Assembly (NCBI GenBank): GCA_003278545.1
Contig: QCEF01000012.1
Span: 1 to 35,532, forward strand
Reading direction: 5' to 3'
Origin: Prochlorococcus sp. AG-355-N16
GTDB taxonomy: Bacteria; Cyanobacteriota; Cyanobacteriia; PCC-6307; Cyanobiaceae
Length of the DNA: 35,532 nucleotides
Part shown: piece by piece, positions 8,868 through 18,905 of the stretch
Position numbering within the stretch: the first letter of the stretch is position 1
How the letters are laid out: every line of letters starts with the position of its first letter
Notes under the pieces: model-generated
Databases searched by the model: none
Told to the model about the DNA's origin: nothing
The model's input: only the letters and a program-made list of their open reading frames with translations
Position numbers and translations under genes: made by a program

Positions 8868-10067
8868 ATGCAAAATAGGCAAACAAATCAGGTATTTAAT
8901 TTTGACAAATTTCCAAATTTTGAAAAAGATATAGATCTAAAACAAAGAGCATGGATTGAAGTTAAAGGTAAAGCAATAGAAACAAACGTTAGACAGTTAA
9001 GATCAAAATTAAGTAAAAATTGTCAATTTATGGCAGTCGTTAAAGCTGATGGATATGGACATGATGCCAAATTAGTATCAGAGTATGCTATTAAAGGTGG
9101 AGCATCTCAATTAGGTGTTGCCACATTAAATGAAGGCATTAAGCTTCGTACTTCTGGAATTAAAAAACCAATACTTATCCTCGGAAATCTTTATACAAAA
9201 AGGGATCTTAGCATATGTTTTAAAAATGATCTCATGCCAACTATCAGTAGTATAAGAGAATGTTTAATTTGCAATAACATTGGTAAGCAATTTGGATTGA
9301 AATTTCTCTTACACCTTAAAGTTGATACGGGAATGTCAAGATTAGGATTTGAATACAATAAATTTGTGCAGCAATTTGAAAAAATAAAATCTTTTGAGAA
9401 TATTTCTGTTGAGGGAATATATAGTCATTTATCATATGCAGATGAAGCTAACGCATTAGATCCTAAAAGTATTACACAATTACAACGACTTAAGTTTAAT
9501 GAATTATTAAAGCAAATTAATCTTGATCGAAATAATGAAATTAAGATTCATTTGGCTAATTCAGCGGGAATGCTTATTAACAAAGATTTTCATTTTCACT
9601 TGGTCCGTGTTGGGCTTTCTATGTATGGATACAGTCCTTTAGACAAAATAGATAAAAATTTATCACTTGAACCAGCTTTATTTTTGAAGGTCAAAGTAGC
9701 TTTTATTAGAACTATTGATCCAGGTGTTGGTGTAAGTTATGGAGGCAAATTTGTAAGTCATAGAAAAACTAATTTAGCTGTATTAAGTATTGGATACGCT
9801 GATGGAGTACCAAGAAATCTTTCAGGAAAGATAAACGTTATTCATAATGATAAACTTTATCCCCAAGTTGGAGCCATAACTATGGATCAAATGATGGTGG
9901 ACATAACAGGTTCAAATGAAATTAAAGTTGGTAGTACCATGGTATTACTAGGATCTGATGGAGAAAAAACAATTTCTCCTCTTGAATGGGCAAGAAAATC
10001 TAATACTATACCCTGGGAAATTCTTTGTTCTTTTAAAAATAGATTACCGAGAGTTCAAGTTGATTAG
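8868..10067 (+). CDS. alr: Alanine racemase
   Basis: This PLP enzyme makes D-alanine for peptidoglycan. The 399 residues contain the PLP lysine K59 in AVVKADGYGHDA and the catalytic tyrosine Y291 in GVGVSYGGKF. They also have the TIM-barrel segments KVDTGMSRLGF and GIYSHLSYAD and the C-terminal barrel motif SIGYADGVPR. An unusually polar N-terminal extension of about 28 residues precedes the conserved RAWIEVKGKAIETNV, so a later start cannot be excluded. It is transcribed divergently from the HNH gene; the preferred starts are 68 bases apart. Confidence 0.94.
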   Translation: MQNRQTNQVFNFDKFPNFEKDIDLKQRAWIEVKGKAIETNVRQLRSKLSKNCQFMAVVKADGYGHDAKLVSEYAIKGGASQLGVATLNEGIKLRTSGIKKPILILGNLYTKRDLSICFKNDLMPTISSIRECLICNNIGKQFGLKFLLHLKVDTGMSRLGFEYNKFVQQFEKIKSFENISVEGIYSHLSYADEANALDPKSITQLQRLKFNELLKQINLDRNNEIKIHLANSAGMLINKDFHFHLVRVGLSMYGYSPLDKIDKNLSLEPALFLKVKVAFIRTIDPGVGVSYGGKFVSHRKTNLAVLSIGYADGVPRNLSGKINVIHNDKLYPQVGAITMDQMMVDITGSNEIKVGSTMVLLGSDGEKTISPLEWARKSNTIPWEILCSFKNRLPRVQVD

Positions 10068-10128
10068 ACATTTCGATTAAATAAAAAATTTTGAATGTTT
10101 GCAAAAAAATTGATAATGTATAAGAACT

Positions 10129-10217
10129 GGAGAGGTGGCTGAGTGGTTGAAAGCGGCTCCCTGCTAAGGAGTTACAGGAGGTAACTTTTGTCGAGGGTTC
10201 GAATCCCTCCCTCTCCG
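10129..10217 (+). tRNA. tRNA-Ser (anticodon GCU)
   Basis: This class II tRNA reads AGC and AGU serine codons. The acceptor arms GGAGAGG (10129-10135) and CCTCTCC (10210-10216) pair fully, with discriminator G at 10217. The anticodon arm is GCTCC, loop CTGCTAA, GGAGT, giving anticodon GCT. A long variable arm follows, and the T arm GAGGG-TTCGAAT-CCCTC is perfect. CCA is not encoded, so it must be added after transcription. A GATAAT -10-like hexamer at 10112-10117 with TTGAAT at 10091-10096 is a possible promoter. Confidence 0.96.
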
Positions 10218-10252
10218 TGATTTATTTAGAAAATTTTTAATTAATATTTGTT

Positions 10253-11041
10253 CTAAAACAAGTCAAGATTAATATCTTTAAGGTCATAAATAGAATTTAA
10301 AATCACGTCAGCGCCTGCATCTCTAAGATTTGTTTCGTATGAATTACGTTCTTTTAATCGAGAATTTAAATGTAAATGAGGGGGAGCTATTCCGATACTT
10401 ATGAATTTCTGAGATGGTATTTCCTTCCTAGCGTTTATAACTGTATTTATATCTGCAATAGTATCTCCTACATATGCAATGGGAATATTTGATTCGCCAA
10501 GTTTATTTCCAATAAGCTTTTTTGATAAGTTTATAAAACCTTTAGGATCAGGCTTGTCAGGGGCATCTCCCATAGATATTAATGGTGGTGATTTTAGTCC
10601 AAGTCTTTTTTCTAAAACAAATTTTGCAGAAGCAGACTCTGCACCACTAACAAAACCCCAGATTATTCCATTATCTTGAATTAAATCAAAAAACTTTTTA
10701 TCAACTAATAACTCCTCATTTGTTATGTAACCAGACCAGTATTTACTATCTTTATTTGGATCTCCACCAAAGTAAAACTCTTCAAAACATTTTACTATCT
10801 CTTCTCTTGAAGGAATTTTAAGGTTTAAGTTTTCTTTTTTTATAAATCTTTTTATAAGTTCTAAACTTAAATCCCAGTCATTATTCCAGATACCTTCATT
10901 TTTTGCATTATCAATATCTACATAACTTGGTTCCCATCCGGAAAATTTGAAAACTGTTTTTTTTAATGAAAGTCTGTAACTATTTTCTACGCTGCGGATT
11001 ACCCCATCAATGTCAAACAAAATTAAACCAATATTTTTCAA
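10253..11041 (-). CDS. HAD-superfamily hydrolase, subfamily IA-like
   Basis: This is a predicted phosphatase of unknown substrate, 262 residues. All four HAD motifs are visible. Motif I is D10-I-D12-G-V in LILFDIDGVIRS. Motif II is S132 in GFVSGAES. The motif III lysine lies in DAPDKPDPKGF (K163). Motif IV is D193 and D197 in YVGDTIADIN. A helical cap domain lies between motifs I and II (about residues 20-110). It resembles the small HAD-IA group known from cyanobacteria and a few other lineages, but I cannot assign a substrate. It is the only gene between tRNA-Ser and the cobalamin gene, on the opposite strand to the tRNA. Confidence 0.85.
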   Translation of the reverse strand: MKNIGLILFDIDGVIRSVENSYRLSLKKTVFKFSGWEPSYVDIDNAKNEGIWNNDWDLSLELIKRFIKKENLNLKIPSREEIVKCFEEFYFGGDPNKDSKYWSGYITNEELLVDKKFFDLIQDNGIIWGFVSGAESASAKFVLEKRLGLKSPPLISMGDAPDKPDPKGFINLSKKLIGNKLGESNIPIAYVGDTIADINTVINARKEIPSQKFISIGIAPPHLHLNSRLKERNSYETNLRDAGADVILNSIYDLKDINLDLF

Positions 11042-11138
11042 TTAATTTTCTTACGTTGCTATTATAAAAGATTAGTATTCTACTAAAGAAAAAGCAAAGA
11101 AAAAACATTCTATTTATAAAATTATGGATTATCTAAAC

Positions 11139-12941
11139 TTAATTTTGTAAATATCCTCTGGGAGTGAGAAATATTTCGTCAACTAGGGTTGTTTGAGAAT
11201 TGCCAATAATAATGATTGATAACATATCAATCTCTTTAAAAGGAATGGTGTTTAAAGTAAAAAATTTTTTGGTTTGATTTTTTCTCCCTACTTGTCTAGC
11301 TATTAAAACTGGAGTATCACCATGCCTAGATTGTAAACATATATCTATTACACTTTTTAACTGCCAATTTCTTCCAATGGATTGAGGATTAAATAAAGCT
11401 ATTACAAAGTCACCAACAAGAGCTCCTTCAATTCTTTTTTCTATTAAAGACCATGGAGTTAATTTATCGCTTAAGCTTACTGAACAAAAGTCATTCATTA
11501 GTGGTGCTCCACTAATAGCAGCAGCTAATTGAACACTACTTATACCTGGATGCACTTCAAAGTAAGGTCTATATTCTTTTTTGATTTTTTGAAGTAATTC
11601 TAAAAGTAAACCTGCCATTCCATAAAATCCAGATTCACCTGAAGAAATTAAAGCCACTTTTATTCCTTCCTCAGCTAGTTTAATTGCTTTACTGCATCTC
11701 GCTTTTTCTTCAGTAAGTTTACTTTCAATTAAAACCTGATCATTCCTTTTTAAGGGTTTTATTAAATCTAAATACATTTTGTATCCAATCCAAACAGTAC
11801 ATCTAGAAAGTGCTTTTCTTGCATTATTAGTTAGGAAGGAGATATCACCAGGCCCACTTCCAATAATATGGATTTCACCATGGGTTGGATTATATTGATT
11901 TTTTGATTCTGCTACAGCGATAGTTACTGCCCCAGATTGATTTTTAAAAATTCTTTTTTCTTCTAATAATTTTGATTCTTCTCCTGCTGCAAGTAAGCAA
12001 GACGCTTCTGCTACGGAAGGGGTGCCAATTTCATTTTGCACAACATTTGATGGATTTGGAACAATTATTTTTGAAAGATCTTCTTTACTAAAAAACTTTA
12101 TAGGCAAGTTTTTTTCTTTAGCAAGTTCTAAAATTCCTTTCTCATTTTTTTTAATATCTATAGTTGAAAATCCCGCGATTGATTGGTGAGATAAATTTCC
12201 TGACTCAAAAAAATTATTTAAAGAATTTGTTATTAATTCTTTGCTTGTATTTCTTTCACATCCAATACCAACCCATAATACAGGCGGGTGCCAAGTTATT
12301 TCATGATTTTTGAATATACTTACATAAAATGTTGAATCTGGTTTTTCAGTTGCTTTTTTATCAATTGTATTAATAATTTCAGCTGATTCTGAAGTTTTCC
12401 ATAAGTTATTACCAGATAATTGTTTGCAAAATATTTCTTCATTCTTAGCTTGTTTAATTACTAGTTTTGACCAATCGTTTATTTTGCCAGATCTTTGCCA
12501 ACCCCATTGATTCCCAAATGCATCAAGATTTAAGAGGCTTTGATCATTGGAATTATTAGTTTCTATAATTTCGCCCCCAAGTAAATTAGCAATTTGATAT
12601 GCAATATTTTGTGTATTTGACTGATGTAAGCCAATTAAAGGAACTATCTTGGAACATTTGTTATCTATAACTATTACGCCTGGATCTTGATCCTTAGAGG
12701 TTAAAAATGAATTTATTATGCGTATTGATGCAGCAATTGAGCCTATAAAAATTATTAAATCTATCTCCGGCCATTTTTTTAGTAATATTTCTCTAGGTTT
12801 TTGTATTTGAATAAGTTCATTTTCCTTTCCATCATCTTTTGTAGAGCCTGCAATATATATGTCTTTGACAAATTCGGTTTTTTTAAGCCTTTTTAAAATT
12901 TCTTTTGAATTATTAGATAGACCTATCGCAATGCCTTTCAA
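11139..12941 (-). CDS. cobJ: Cobalamin biosynthesis fusion: CbiG followed by precorrin-3B C17-methyltransferase (CobJ/CbiH)
   Basis: The 600-residue protein joins two consecutive steps of corrin-ring contraction. Residues about 45-125 are CbiG N-domain (DLIIFIGSIAASIRII, GVIVIDNKCSKIVPLIGLHQ). Residues about 222-345 are CbiG C-domain (VLWVGIGCERN, IGTPSVAEASCLLAAG). The rest, from about 355, is an SAM-dependent tetrapyrrole methylase (IHIIGSGPGDISFLTNNAR, VALISSGESGFYGMAGLLLELL, VHPGISSVQLAAAISGAPLMNDFCSVSLSD, ALFNPQS). CbiH/CobJ methylates C17, and CbiG opens the ring lactone in the anaerobic route, which fits a cyanobacterium making (pseudo)cobalamin. No other cob or cbi gene lies in the window. 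The start, in the divergent gap before psaA, is well supported by the family-like MKGIAIG opening. Confidence 0.92.
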   Translation of the reverse strand: MKGIAIGLSNNSKEILKRLKKTEFVKDIYIAGSTKDDGKENELIQIQKPREILLKKWPEIDLIIFIGSIAASIRIINSFLTSKDQDPGVIVIDNKCSKIVPLIGLHQSNTQNIAYQIANLLGGEIIETNNSNDQSLLNLDAFGNQWGWQRSGKINDWSKLVIKQAKNEEIFCKQLSGNNLWKTSESAEIINTIDKKATEKPDSTFYVSIFKNHEITWHPPVLWVGIGCERNTSKELITNSLNNFFESGNLSHQSIAGFSTIDIKKNEKGILELAKEKNLPIKFFSKEDLSKIIVPNPSNVVQNEIGTPSVAEASCLLAAGEESKLLEEKRIFKNQSGAVTIAVAESKNQYNPTHGEIHIIGSGPGDISFLTNNARKALSRCTVWIGYKMYLDLIKPLKRNDQVLIESKLTEEKARCSKAIKLAEEGIKVALISSGESGFYGMAGLLLELLQKIKKEYRPYFEVHPGISSVQLAAAISGAPLMNDFCSVSLSDKLTPWSLIEKRIEGALVGDFVIALFNPQSIGRNWQLKSVIDICLQSRHGDTPVLIARQVGRKNQTKKFFTLNTIPFKEIDMLSIIIIGNSQTTLVDEIFLTPRGYLQN

Positions 12942-13274
12942 ATTAGAAACTATTGATAGTAACTTTGAAATTATATACTGTCGCTGGATTTAAAAATTTT
13001 CTTTGAAATATAAAAAAAAATTTAAGAAATTTACATAAATTTTGAGTAAAAATACTCATAATTTAGTCATAGACTAGAATTTAACAAAATATTCATATAG
13101 TAACAATCATTAGAACATTTGTTACGTTAATGCATAACGAAAGAATCTTTGCCTTATTATTTTTGAAACGAATATCTAAAGTTTCGATGGATTAGTTTTC
13201 TTGAACATTATCATTAAAAATAGGTTCAAGATCCGATCAATCGGCTTTAATGTCAATTATTTTCGAGGTGCTAG
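12942..13274. promoter_or_regulatory. Divergent control region between cobJ and psaA, with a psaA leader rich in inverted repeats
   Basis: This 333-base stretch contains no convincing gene. It holds TGAGTA-N4-TACTCA (13043-13058), GTAACAA-N12-TTGTTAC (13100-13125), CGTTA-N5-TAACG (13125-13139), CTTGAAC-N17-GTTCAAG (13200-13230) and CCGA-TCAA-TCGG (13233-13244). A TAGAAT hexamer at 13075-13080 could be a -10 box but lacks a good -35. A TTTACATA octamer (13030-13037) resembles one half of the HLR1 element bound by RpaB at photosystem genes; the second half is poor. No perfect GTA-N8-TAC NtcA site is present. A purine-rich GAGGTG (13265-13270) is a good ribosome-binding site four bases before the psaA ATG. 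Confidence 0.55.
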
Positions 13275-15578
13275 ATGACCATCAGCCCACCAGAAAGTGG
13301 AGAAAAAAACAAAAAAGTTTTGGAAGATCCTGTCAAGGCCGATCCAAGACCTATTGATTTTGCCAAATTAGATAAGCCAGGTTTCTGGTCAAGTAAATTA
13401 TCTAAAGGCCCAAAAACTACAACTTGGATCTGGAATTTGCATGCTGATGCACATGATTTCGATGTGCATACAGGCGATGCTGAAGAAGCAACAAGAAAAA
13501 TCTTTTCAGCTCATTTTGGACATCTTGCAGTCATTTTTATATGGATGAGTGCTGCATTTTTCCATGGAGCAAGATTTTCTAATTACTCAGGTTGGTTAGC
13601 CGATCCAACTCATGTCAAACCTGGAGCTCAGCAAGTTTGGGCAATCGTTGGTCAAGAAATGCTTAATGCTGACCTTGGTGCTAACTACAACGGTATTCAA
13701 ATTAGTTCAGGAATATTCCACATGTGGCGAGCATGGGGTATTACTAATGAGAGTGAACTGATGGCTTTAGCAATAGGTGCTGTAGTAATGGCTGCACTTA
13801 TGCTTCATGCTGGAATTTTTCATTATCATAAAGCAGCGCCAAAAATGGAGTGGTTCCAAGATATTGAGTCTATGCTTAACCACCACATAGCTGGTTTAGT
13901 TGGACTAGGATCTTTAGCATGGGCCGGTCATTGCATTCATATCGGAGCGCCTACTGCAGCTCTATTAGATGCAATTGATGCAGGTTCTCCTTTGGTTATT
14001 AATGGAAAAGAAATAGCAACTATTGCGGATATGCCTATGCCGCATCAACTCTGCGATCCACAAATTATCGGCCAGATATTTCCCGGATTAGCAAGTGGTA
14101 CAGGTAATTTCTTTAGTTTAAATTGGTTAGCTTTCTCAGACTTCCTTACTTTCAAAGGTGGACTTAACCCTGTGACAGGAAGCTTGTGGATGACTGATGT
14201 TTCACATCATCATTTAGCTTTTGGTGTAATAGCAATAATCGGTGGTCATATGTACAGAACCAATTACGGTATTGGTCATAGTATGAAAGAAATATTAGAT
14301 TCACAACAAGGAGATCCAATATTATTCCCTGCGCCTAAAGGTCATCAAGGTCTTTTTGAGTTCATGGCAGAAAGTAGACATGCTCAGCTTTCAGTAAACC
14401 TAGCGATGCTTGGATCTATAAGCATACTTGTATCTCATCACATGTATGCGATGCCTCCATATCCTTATATAGCTACTGACTACATGACAGTACTTGGATT
14501 ATTTACCCATCACATGTGGATAGGTGGATTATTTATAGTTGGAGCAGGTGCGCATGCTGGAATTGCAATGGTTAGAGATTACGATCCAGCAAAACATATT
14601 GATAATGTATTAGACAGAATTCTTAAGGCAAGAGATGCTCTAATCAGTCACTTGAACTGGGTATGTATGTGGTTAGGATTCCATAGTTTTGGACTCTATA
14701 TCCACAACGATACTATGAGAGCTTTGGGTAGACCTCAAGATATGTTTAGTGATTCTGCAATCCAACTTCAGCCAATCTTTGCTCAATGGGTACAGAGTAT
14801 TCAAGCTTCTGCTGTTGGAACTTCTCTTCTAGCAGGAACTGCAGAAGCTTTGCCTCACAAAGCTTTAAGTGAAGTTTTTAATGGAAGTTTAGTAGAAGTT
14901 GGTGGAAAGGTAGCTATAGCGCCAATTCCATTAGGTACAGCTGATTTAATGATTCATCATATTCATGCTTTCCAGATCCATGTAACTGTTTTGATACTTC
15001 TCAAAGGAGTACTTTATGCAAGAAGTTCAAGGTTGATCCCTGATAAAGCTTCTTTAGGATTTAGATTCCCTTGTGATGGACCTGGAAGAGGTGGTACATG
15101 TCAAGTTTCTTCATGGGATCACGTTTTCTTGGCTCTCTTCTGGATGTATAACTGTCTATCAATAGTTATTTTCCACTTCTCTTGGAAAATGCAGAGTGAT
15201 GTTTGGGGACTCACTGGTGGTAATTTCGCACAAAGTTCAATTACTATCAATGGCTGGTTAAGAGATTTCCTCTGGGCTCAAGCTTCTCAAGTATTAACAA
15301 GCTATGGTCAATCAATAAGCATGTACGGTTTGATGTTCTTAGGAGCTCACTTCATATGGGCGTTTAGTTTAATGTTCCTCTTCAGCGGAAGAGGATATTG
15401 GCAAGAATTGTTCGAATCAATTGTTTGGGCACACAATAAACTAAAAGTTGCACCAACCATTCAACCTCGAGCTCTATCTATTACTCAGGGACGTGCTGTA
15501 GGTGTTACACATTTCCTTGTAGGTGGTATTGCTACCACATGGGCTTTCTTCCATGCTCGCCTTTTTGGGCTGGGCTAA
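13275..15578 (+). CDS. psaA: Photosystem I P700 chlorophyll a apoprotein A1
   Basis: PsaA and PsaB form the heterodimeric core of photosystem I, binding P700, the electron-transfer chlorophylls, phylloquinones and most antenna chlorophylls. The protein has 767 residues with eleven predicted membrane helices. The FX iron-sulfur cluster site [13 protein letters not shown] is present with both cysteines. Many His residues positioned as chlorophyll ligands are visible (for example [31 protein letters not shown]). The N-terminus [11 protein letters not shown] is cyanobacterial. It has a clear GAGGTG ribosome-binding site, unusual for this window. psaB follows after 27 bases. Confidence 0.98.
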   Translation: MTISPPESGEKNKKVLEDPVKADPRPIDFAKLDKPGFWSSKLSKGPKTTTWIWNLHADAHDFDVHTGDAEEATRKIFSAHFGHLAVIFIWMSAAFFHGARFSNYSGWLADPTHVKPGAQQVWAIVGQEMLNADLGANYNGIQISSGIFHMWRAWGITNESELMALAIGAVVMAALMLHAGIFHYHKAAPKMEWFQDIESMLNHHIAGLVGLGSLAWAGHCIHIGAPTAALLDAIDAGSPLVINGKEIATIADMPMPHQLCDPQIIGQIFPGLASGTGNFFSLNWLAFSDFLTFKGGLNPVTGSLWMTDVSHHHLAFGVIAIIGGHMYRTNYGIGHSMKEILDSQQGDPILFPAPKGHQGLFEFMAESRHAQLSVNLAMLGSISILVSHHMYAMPPYPYIATDYMTVLGLFTHHMWIGGLFIVGAGAHAGIAMVRDYDPAKHIDNVLDRILKARDALISHLNWVCMWLGFHSFGLYIHNDTMRALGRPQDMFSDSAIQLQPIFAQWVQSIQASAVGTSLLAGTAEALPHKALSEVFNGSLVEVGGKVAIAPIPLGTADLMIHHIHAFQIHVTVLILLKGVLYARSSRLIPDKASLGFRFPCDGPGRGGTCQVSSWDHVFLALFWMYNCLSIVIFHFSWKMQSDVWGLTGGNFAQSSITINGWLRDFLWAQASQVLTSYGQSISMYGLMFLGAHFIWAFSLMFLFSGRGYWQELFESIVWAHNKLKVAPTIQPRALSITQGRAVGVTHFLVGGIATTWAFFHARLFGLG

Positions 15579-15605
15579 TAACCTGAACTTCACCTTTTTA
15601 ATTCA

Positions 15606-17834
15606 ATGGCAACAAAATTTCCATCATTTAACCAGGGTCTAGCTCAGGACCCCACAACCCGACGAATATGGTACGGAATAGCTACCGCTCATGACTTTGA
15701 AAGTCATGATGGTATGACCGAAGAAAAACTTTATCAGAAGCTATTCTCTACACATTTTGGACATTTAGCAATAATCGCTCTCTGGGTAGCTGGTAACTTA
15801 TTTCATATTGCTTGGCAGGGTAACTTTGAGCAATTTGTACTTGACCCAACTCATGTCCGCCCTATAGCTCATGCTATTTGGGATCCTCATTTTGGATCTG
15901 GCATCACAGAAGCAATGACACAAGCTGGAGCAAGTGGTCCAGTAAACATCGCTTATTCAGGTCTCTACCATTGGTGGTACACAATTGGCATGAGAACTAA
16001 CGAGCAACTTTTCCAAGCATCAATATTTATGAGTATTCTTGCTTGTTGGACTTTATTTGCAGGTTGGCTACACTTACAACCAAAATTCAGACCTTCTCTG
16101 GCCTGGTTTAAAAATGCAGAGTCAAGATTAAATCATCACTTAGCTGTTTTATTTGGTTTTAGTAGTATCGCTTGGACAGGTCATTTAGTTCATGTTGCAA
16201 TACCTGAATCAAGAGGTCAGCATGTAGGTTGGGATAACTGGTTAACAGTACTTCCACACCCTGCAGGATTAGCTCCTTTCTTTACTTTAAACTGGGGAGC
16301 ATATGCACAAAATCCTGATTCTCTAGATCAAGTATTTGGAACAGCTGAAGGAGCTGGAACAGCAATCTTTACTTTCTTAGGAGGTCTTCATCCCCAAAGT
16401 GAAGCATTATGGCTTACTGATATTGCCCATCACCATATTGCAATTGGAACAGTTTTTGTAATTGCTGGCCATATGTATAGAAATACTTTTGGAATAGGGC
16501 ATAGCCTCAAAGAAATTACAGAAGCTCATAATACTAGACACCCAAATGATCCTCATAAAGGTAGTTTCGGAATTAATCATGATGGTATCTACGAAACTGT
16601 AAATAACTCATTGCATTTCCAACTTGGACTAGCATTAGCATCACTTGGAGTAGCAACTTCTCTTGTGGCGCAGCATATGGGAGCACTTCCTTCTTATGCT
16701 TTTATCGCTAGGGACTACACTACACAATCTGCTTTATATAGTCATCATCAGTACATAGCCATGTTTTTGATGGTTGGTGCTTTTGCACATGGAGCTATTT
16801 TCTTCGTGAGAGATTACGATCCTGAATTAAACAAAGATAATGTATTAGCGAGAGTTCTTGGAACAAAGGAAGCTTTAATAAGTCACCTTAGTTGGGTAAC
16901 AATGTTGCTTGGATTCCATACTCTTGGAATTTATGTCCATAACGATGTTGTTGTAGCTTTTGGTAATCCTGAAAAACAAATTTTAATTGAGCCAGTATTT
17001 GCTCAATTTGTTCAAGCAGCTCAAGGCAAGATGATGTACGGCTTCAATGCTCTACTATCTGACCCTACAAGTTCAGCAAGTCTTGCTGCTAATTCTTTAC
17101 CAGGTAATCATTACTGGATGGATCTTATAAATAGACAAGATGCATTAAGTGCATTCTTACCTATAGGTCCTGCAGATTTCTTAGTTCATCATGCTATAGC
17201 TTTAGGTCTTCATACAACTGCCTTAATCCTTATCAAAGGCGCACTTGATGCTAGAGGAACTAAATTAATTCCTGATAAGAAAGATTTAGGTTATGCATTC
17301 CCTTGTGATGGACCTGGACGTGGAGGTACTTGTGATAGTTCATCATGGGACGCTATGTATTTAGCAATGTTCTGGGCATTAAATTTACTAGCATGGGTAA
17401 CTTTCTACTGGCATTGGAAACACCTAGCAATATGGCAGGGTAATGTAGCACAATTTAATGAATCAGGAACTTATCTAATGGGTTGGTTCAGAGATTATCT
17501 CTGGTTAAACTCTGCTCAACTTATTAATGGATACAATCCATTTGGAGTAAATTCATTATCTCCTTGGGCTTGGATGTTCCTATTCGGTCATTTAGTTTGG
17601 GCTACTGGTTTCATGTTCTTAATATCATGGCGTGGTTACTGGCAAGAATTAATTGAAACATTAGTTTGGGCACATCAGCGTACTCCAATTGCTAACCTTG
17701 TTGGCTGGAGAGATAAGCCAGTCGCACTTTCAATTGTTCAAGCTAGATTAGTTGGTTTAGCACATTTCACCATTGGTAACATTCTTACATTCGGTGCATT
17801 TGTTATTGCATCAACTTCTGGTAAGTTTGGCTAA
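15606..17834 (+). CDS. psaB: Photosystem I P700 chlorophyll a apoprotein A2
   Basis: This is the partner of PsaA in the photosystem I core. The 742 residues begin [32 protein letters not shown], the typical PsaB start. They contain the second half-site for the FX cluster, [23 protein letters not shown], and repeated histidine motifs such as [12 protein letters not shown] and [10 protein letters not shown]. The C-terminus [11 protein letters not shown] is normal. It is cotranscribed with psaA (27-base gap) and followed within 20 bases by a strong intrinsic terminator. Confidence 0.98.
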
Positions 17835-17853
17835 ATTTTCCTTTAAATATCTT

Positions 17854-17882
17854 AAATCACCACAGATGTGGTGATTTTTTTT
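17854..17882 (+). terminator. Rho-independent terminator of psaAB
   Basis: The arms AAATCACCAC (17854-17863) and GTGGTGATTT (17868-17877) pair perfectly with the tetraloop AGAT. An uninterrupted T run reaches 17882. The position, 20 bases after the psaB stop, marks the end of the psaAB transcript. It is the clearest intrinsic terminator in the window. Confidence 0.93.
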
Positions 17883-17937
17883 GTTTAATTTTAATGTTGT
17901 AAATTAAGTTAAAATTATATAAATATATCAAATATAA

Positions 17938-18900
17938 ATGTCAGATATAAAACAATTAATTTCTATTATCATCCCTGTTTTCAATGAAAGTGAGAGTATT
18001 GGTTTTTTATTGGATGAAGTTATAAATGTAATGTCATTACATAAATTTAATTTTGAATTGATTGTTGTAAATGATGGTTCTAAAGACAATACTCAACAAG
18101 TATTAAAACAATTAACTCTCAAAATTAAAGAATTGAAAGTAATTTCCCTTCGCAAAAATTATGGGCAAACCGCAGCAATGTCAGCTGGCTTTGATAACTC
18201 TAAAGGCGATATTGTCATTACTTTGGATGGTGATTTACAGAATGATCCAAATGATATTCCGATATTAATTTCAGAAATTAATAATGGCTACGATTTGATT
18301 TGTGGATGGAGGTTTGATAGAAAAGATAAATTAATTAATAGAAAGATACCATCAAAAATAGCGAATAAATTAATAGCTCGCGTAACAGGTTTGAAGTTGC
18401 ATGACTACGGATGTTCATTAAAAGCTTTTAAGAAAGAAATAATTGATGATATTAAATTGTATGGAGAACTTCACAGGTTTTTGCCCGTCTTAGCAAATAT
18501 TGAAGGTGCAAGAATCAAAGAAATTAAAGTTAATCATAGAAGCAGGCAATATGGATCTAGCAAATATGGAATAGATAGAACTTTTAGAGTTTTAATGGAT
18601 TTACTAACTGTTTGGTTTATGACTAAATTTTTAACAAGACCAATGTATGGATTTGGTTTTGTTGGAATCATAAGTTTTTTGATTAGTCTTGTAATGAGTT
18701 CCTATTTGATAGTTTTAAAAATAATGGGTGAGGATATTGGAAATCGTCCTTTGTTTATGTTTGCATTAATATTGGGAATTACTGGGGTTCAATTATTTAG
18801 CTTTGGATTATTGAGCGAACTTTTAATTAGAACGTATCATGAAAGTCAAGGTCGTCCAATTTATAGAATAAGGTCAATAAGTAGTGCCAATCAAAATTAA
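17938..18900 (+). CDS. Family 2 glycosyltransferase, polyprenyl-phosphate sugar transferase type, membrane-anchored
   Basis: The 320-residue protein probably transfers a sugar from a nucleotide sugar to a polyprenyl phosphate at the cytoplasmic face of the membrane. The GT-A domain spans about residues 6-230. It contains SIIIPVFNES, FELIVVNDGSKDNT (D46), the long conserved LRKNYGQTAAMSAGFDNSKGD, the metal-binding LDGDLQNDP (D97, D99), and DYGCSLKAFKK. Two hydrophobic helices follow (about 235-262 and 270-294). This arrangement is that of the DPM1/GtrB/ArnC-like group. The sugar and the glycan made are not indicated by its neighbours. It stands alone behind the psaAB terminator and converges on the next gene with a 5-base gap. 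Confidence 0.88.
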   Translation: MSDIKQLISIIIPVFNESESIGFLLDEVINVMSLHKFNFELIVVNDGSKDNTQQVLKQLTLKIKELKVISLRKNYGQTAAMSAGFDNSKGDIVITLDGDLQNDPNDIPILISEINNGYDLICGWRFDRKDKLINRKIPSKIANKLIARVTGLKLHDYGCSLKAFKKEIIDDIKLYGELHRFLPVLANIEGARIKEIKVNHRSRQYGSSKYGIDRTFRVLMDLLTVWFMTKFLTRPMYGFGFVGIISFLISLVMSSYLIVLKIMGEDIGNRPLFMFALILGITGVQLFSFGLLSELLIRTYHESQGRPIYRIRSISSANQN

Positions 18901-18905
18901 ATTTT

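Noticed and set aside
10129-10217. tRNA-Ser as an integration site
   Set aside because: No integrase or partial tRNA duplicate is present within the window, and flanking genes look like core genes.
13100-13113. GTA-N8-TAG as an NtcA site upstream of psaA
   Set aside because: The consensus needs GTA-N8-TAC; the last base does not match, and psaA is not a typical nitrogen-controlled gene.
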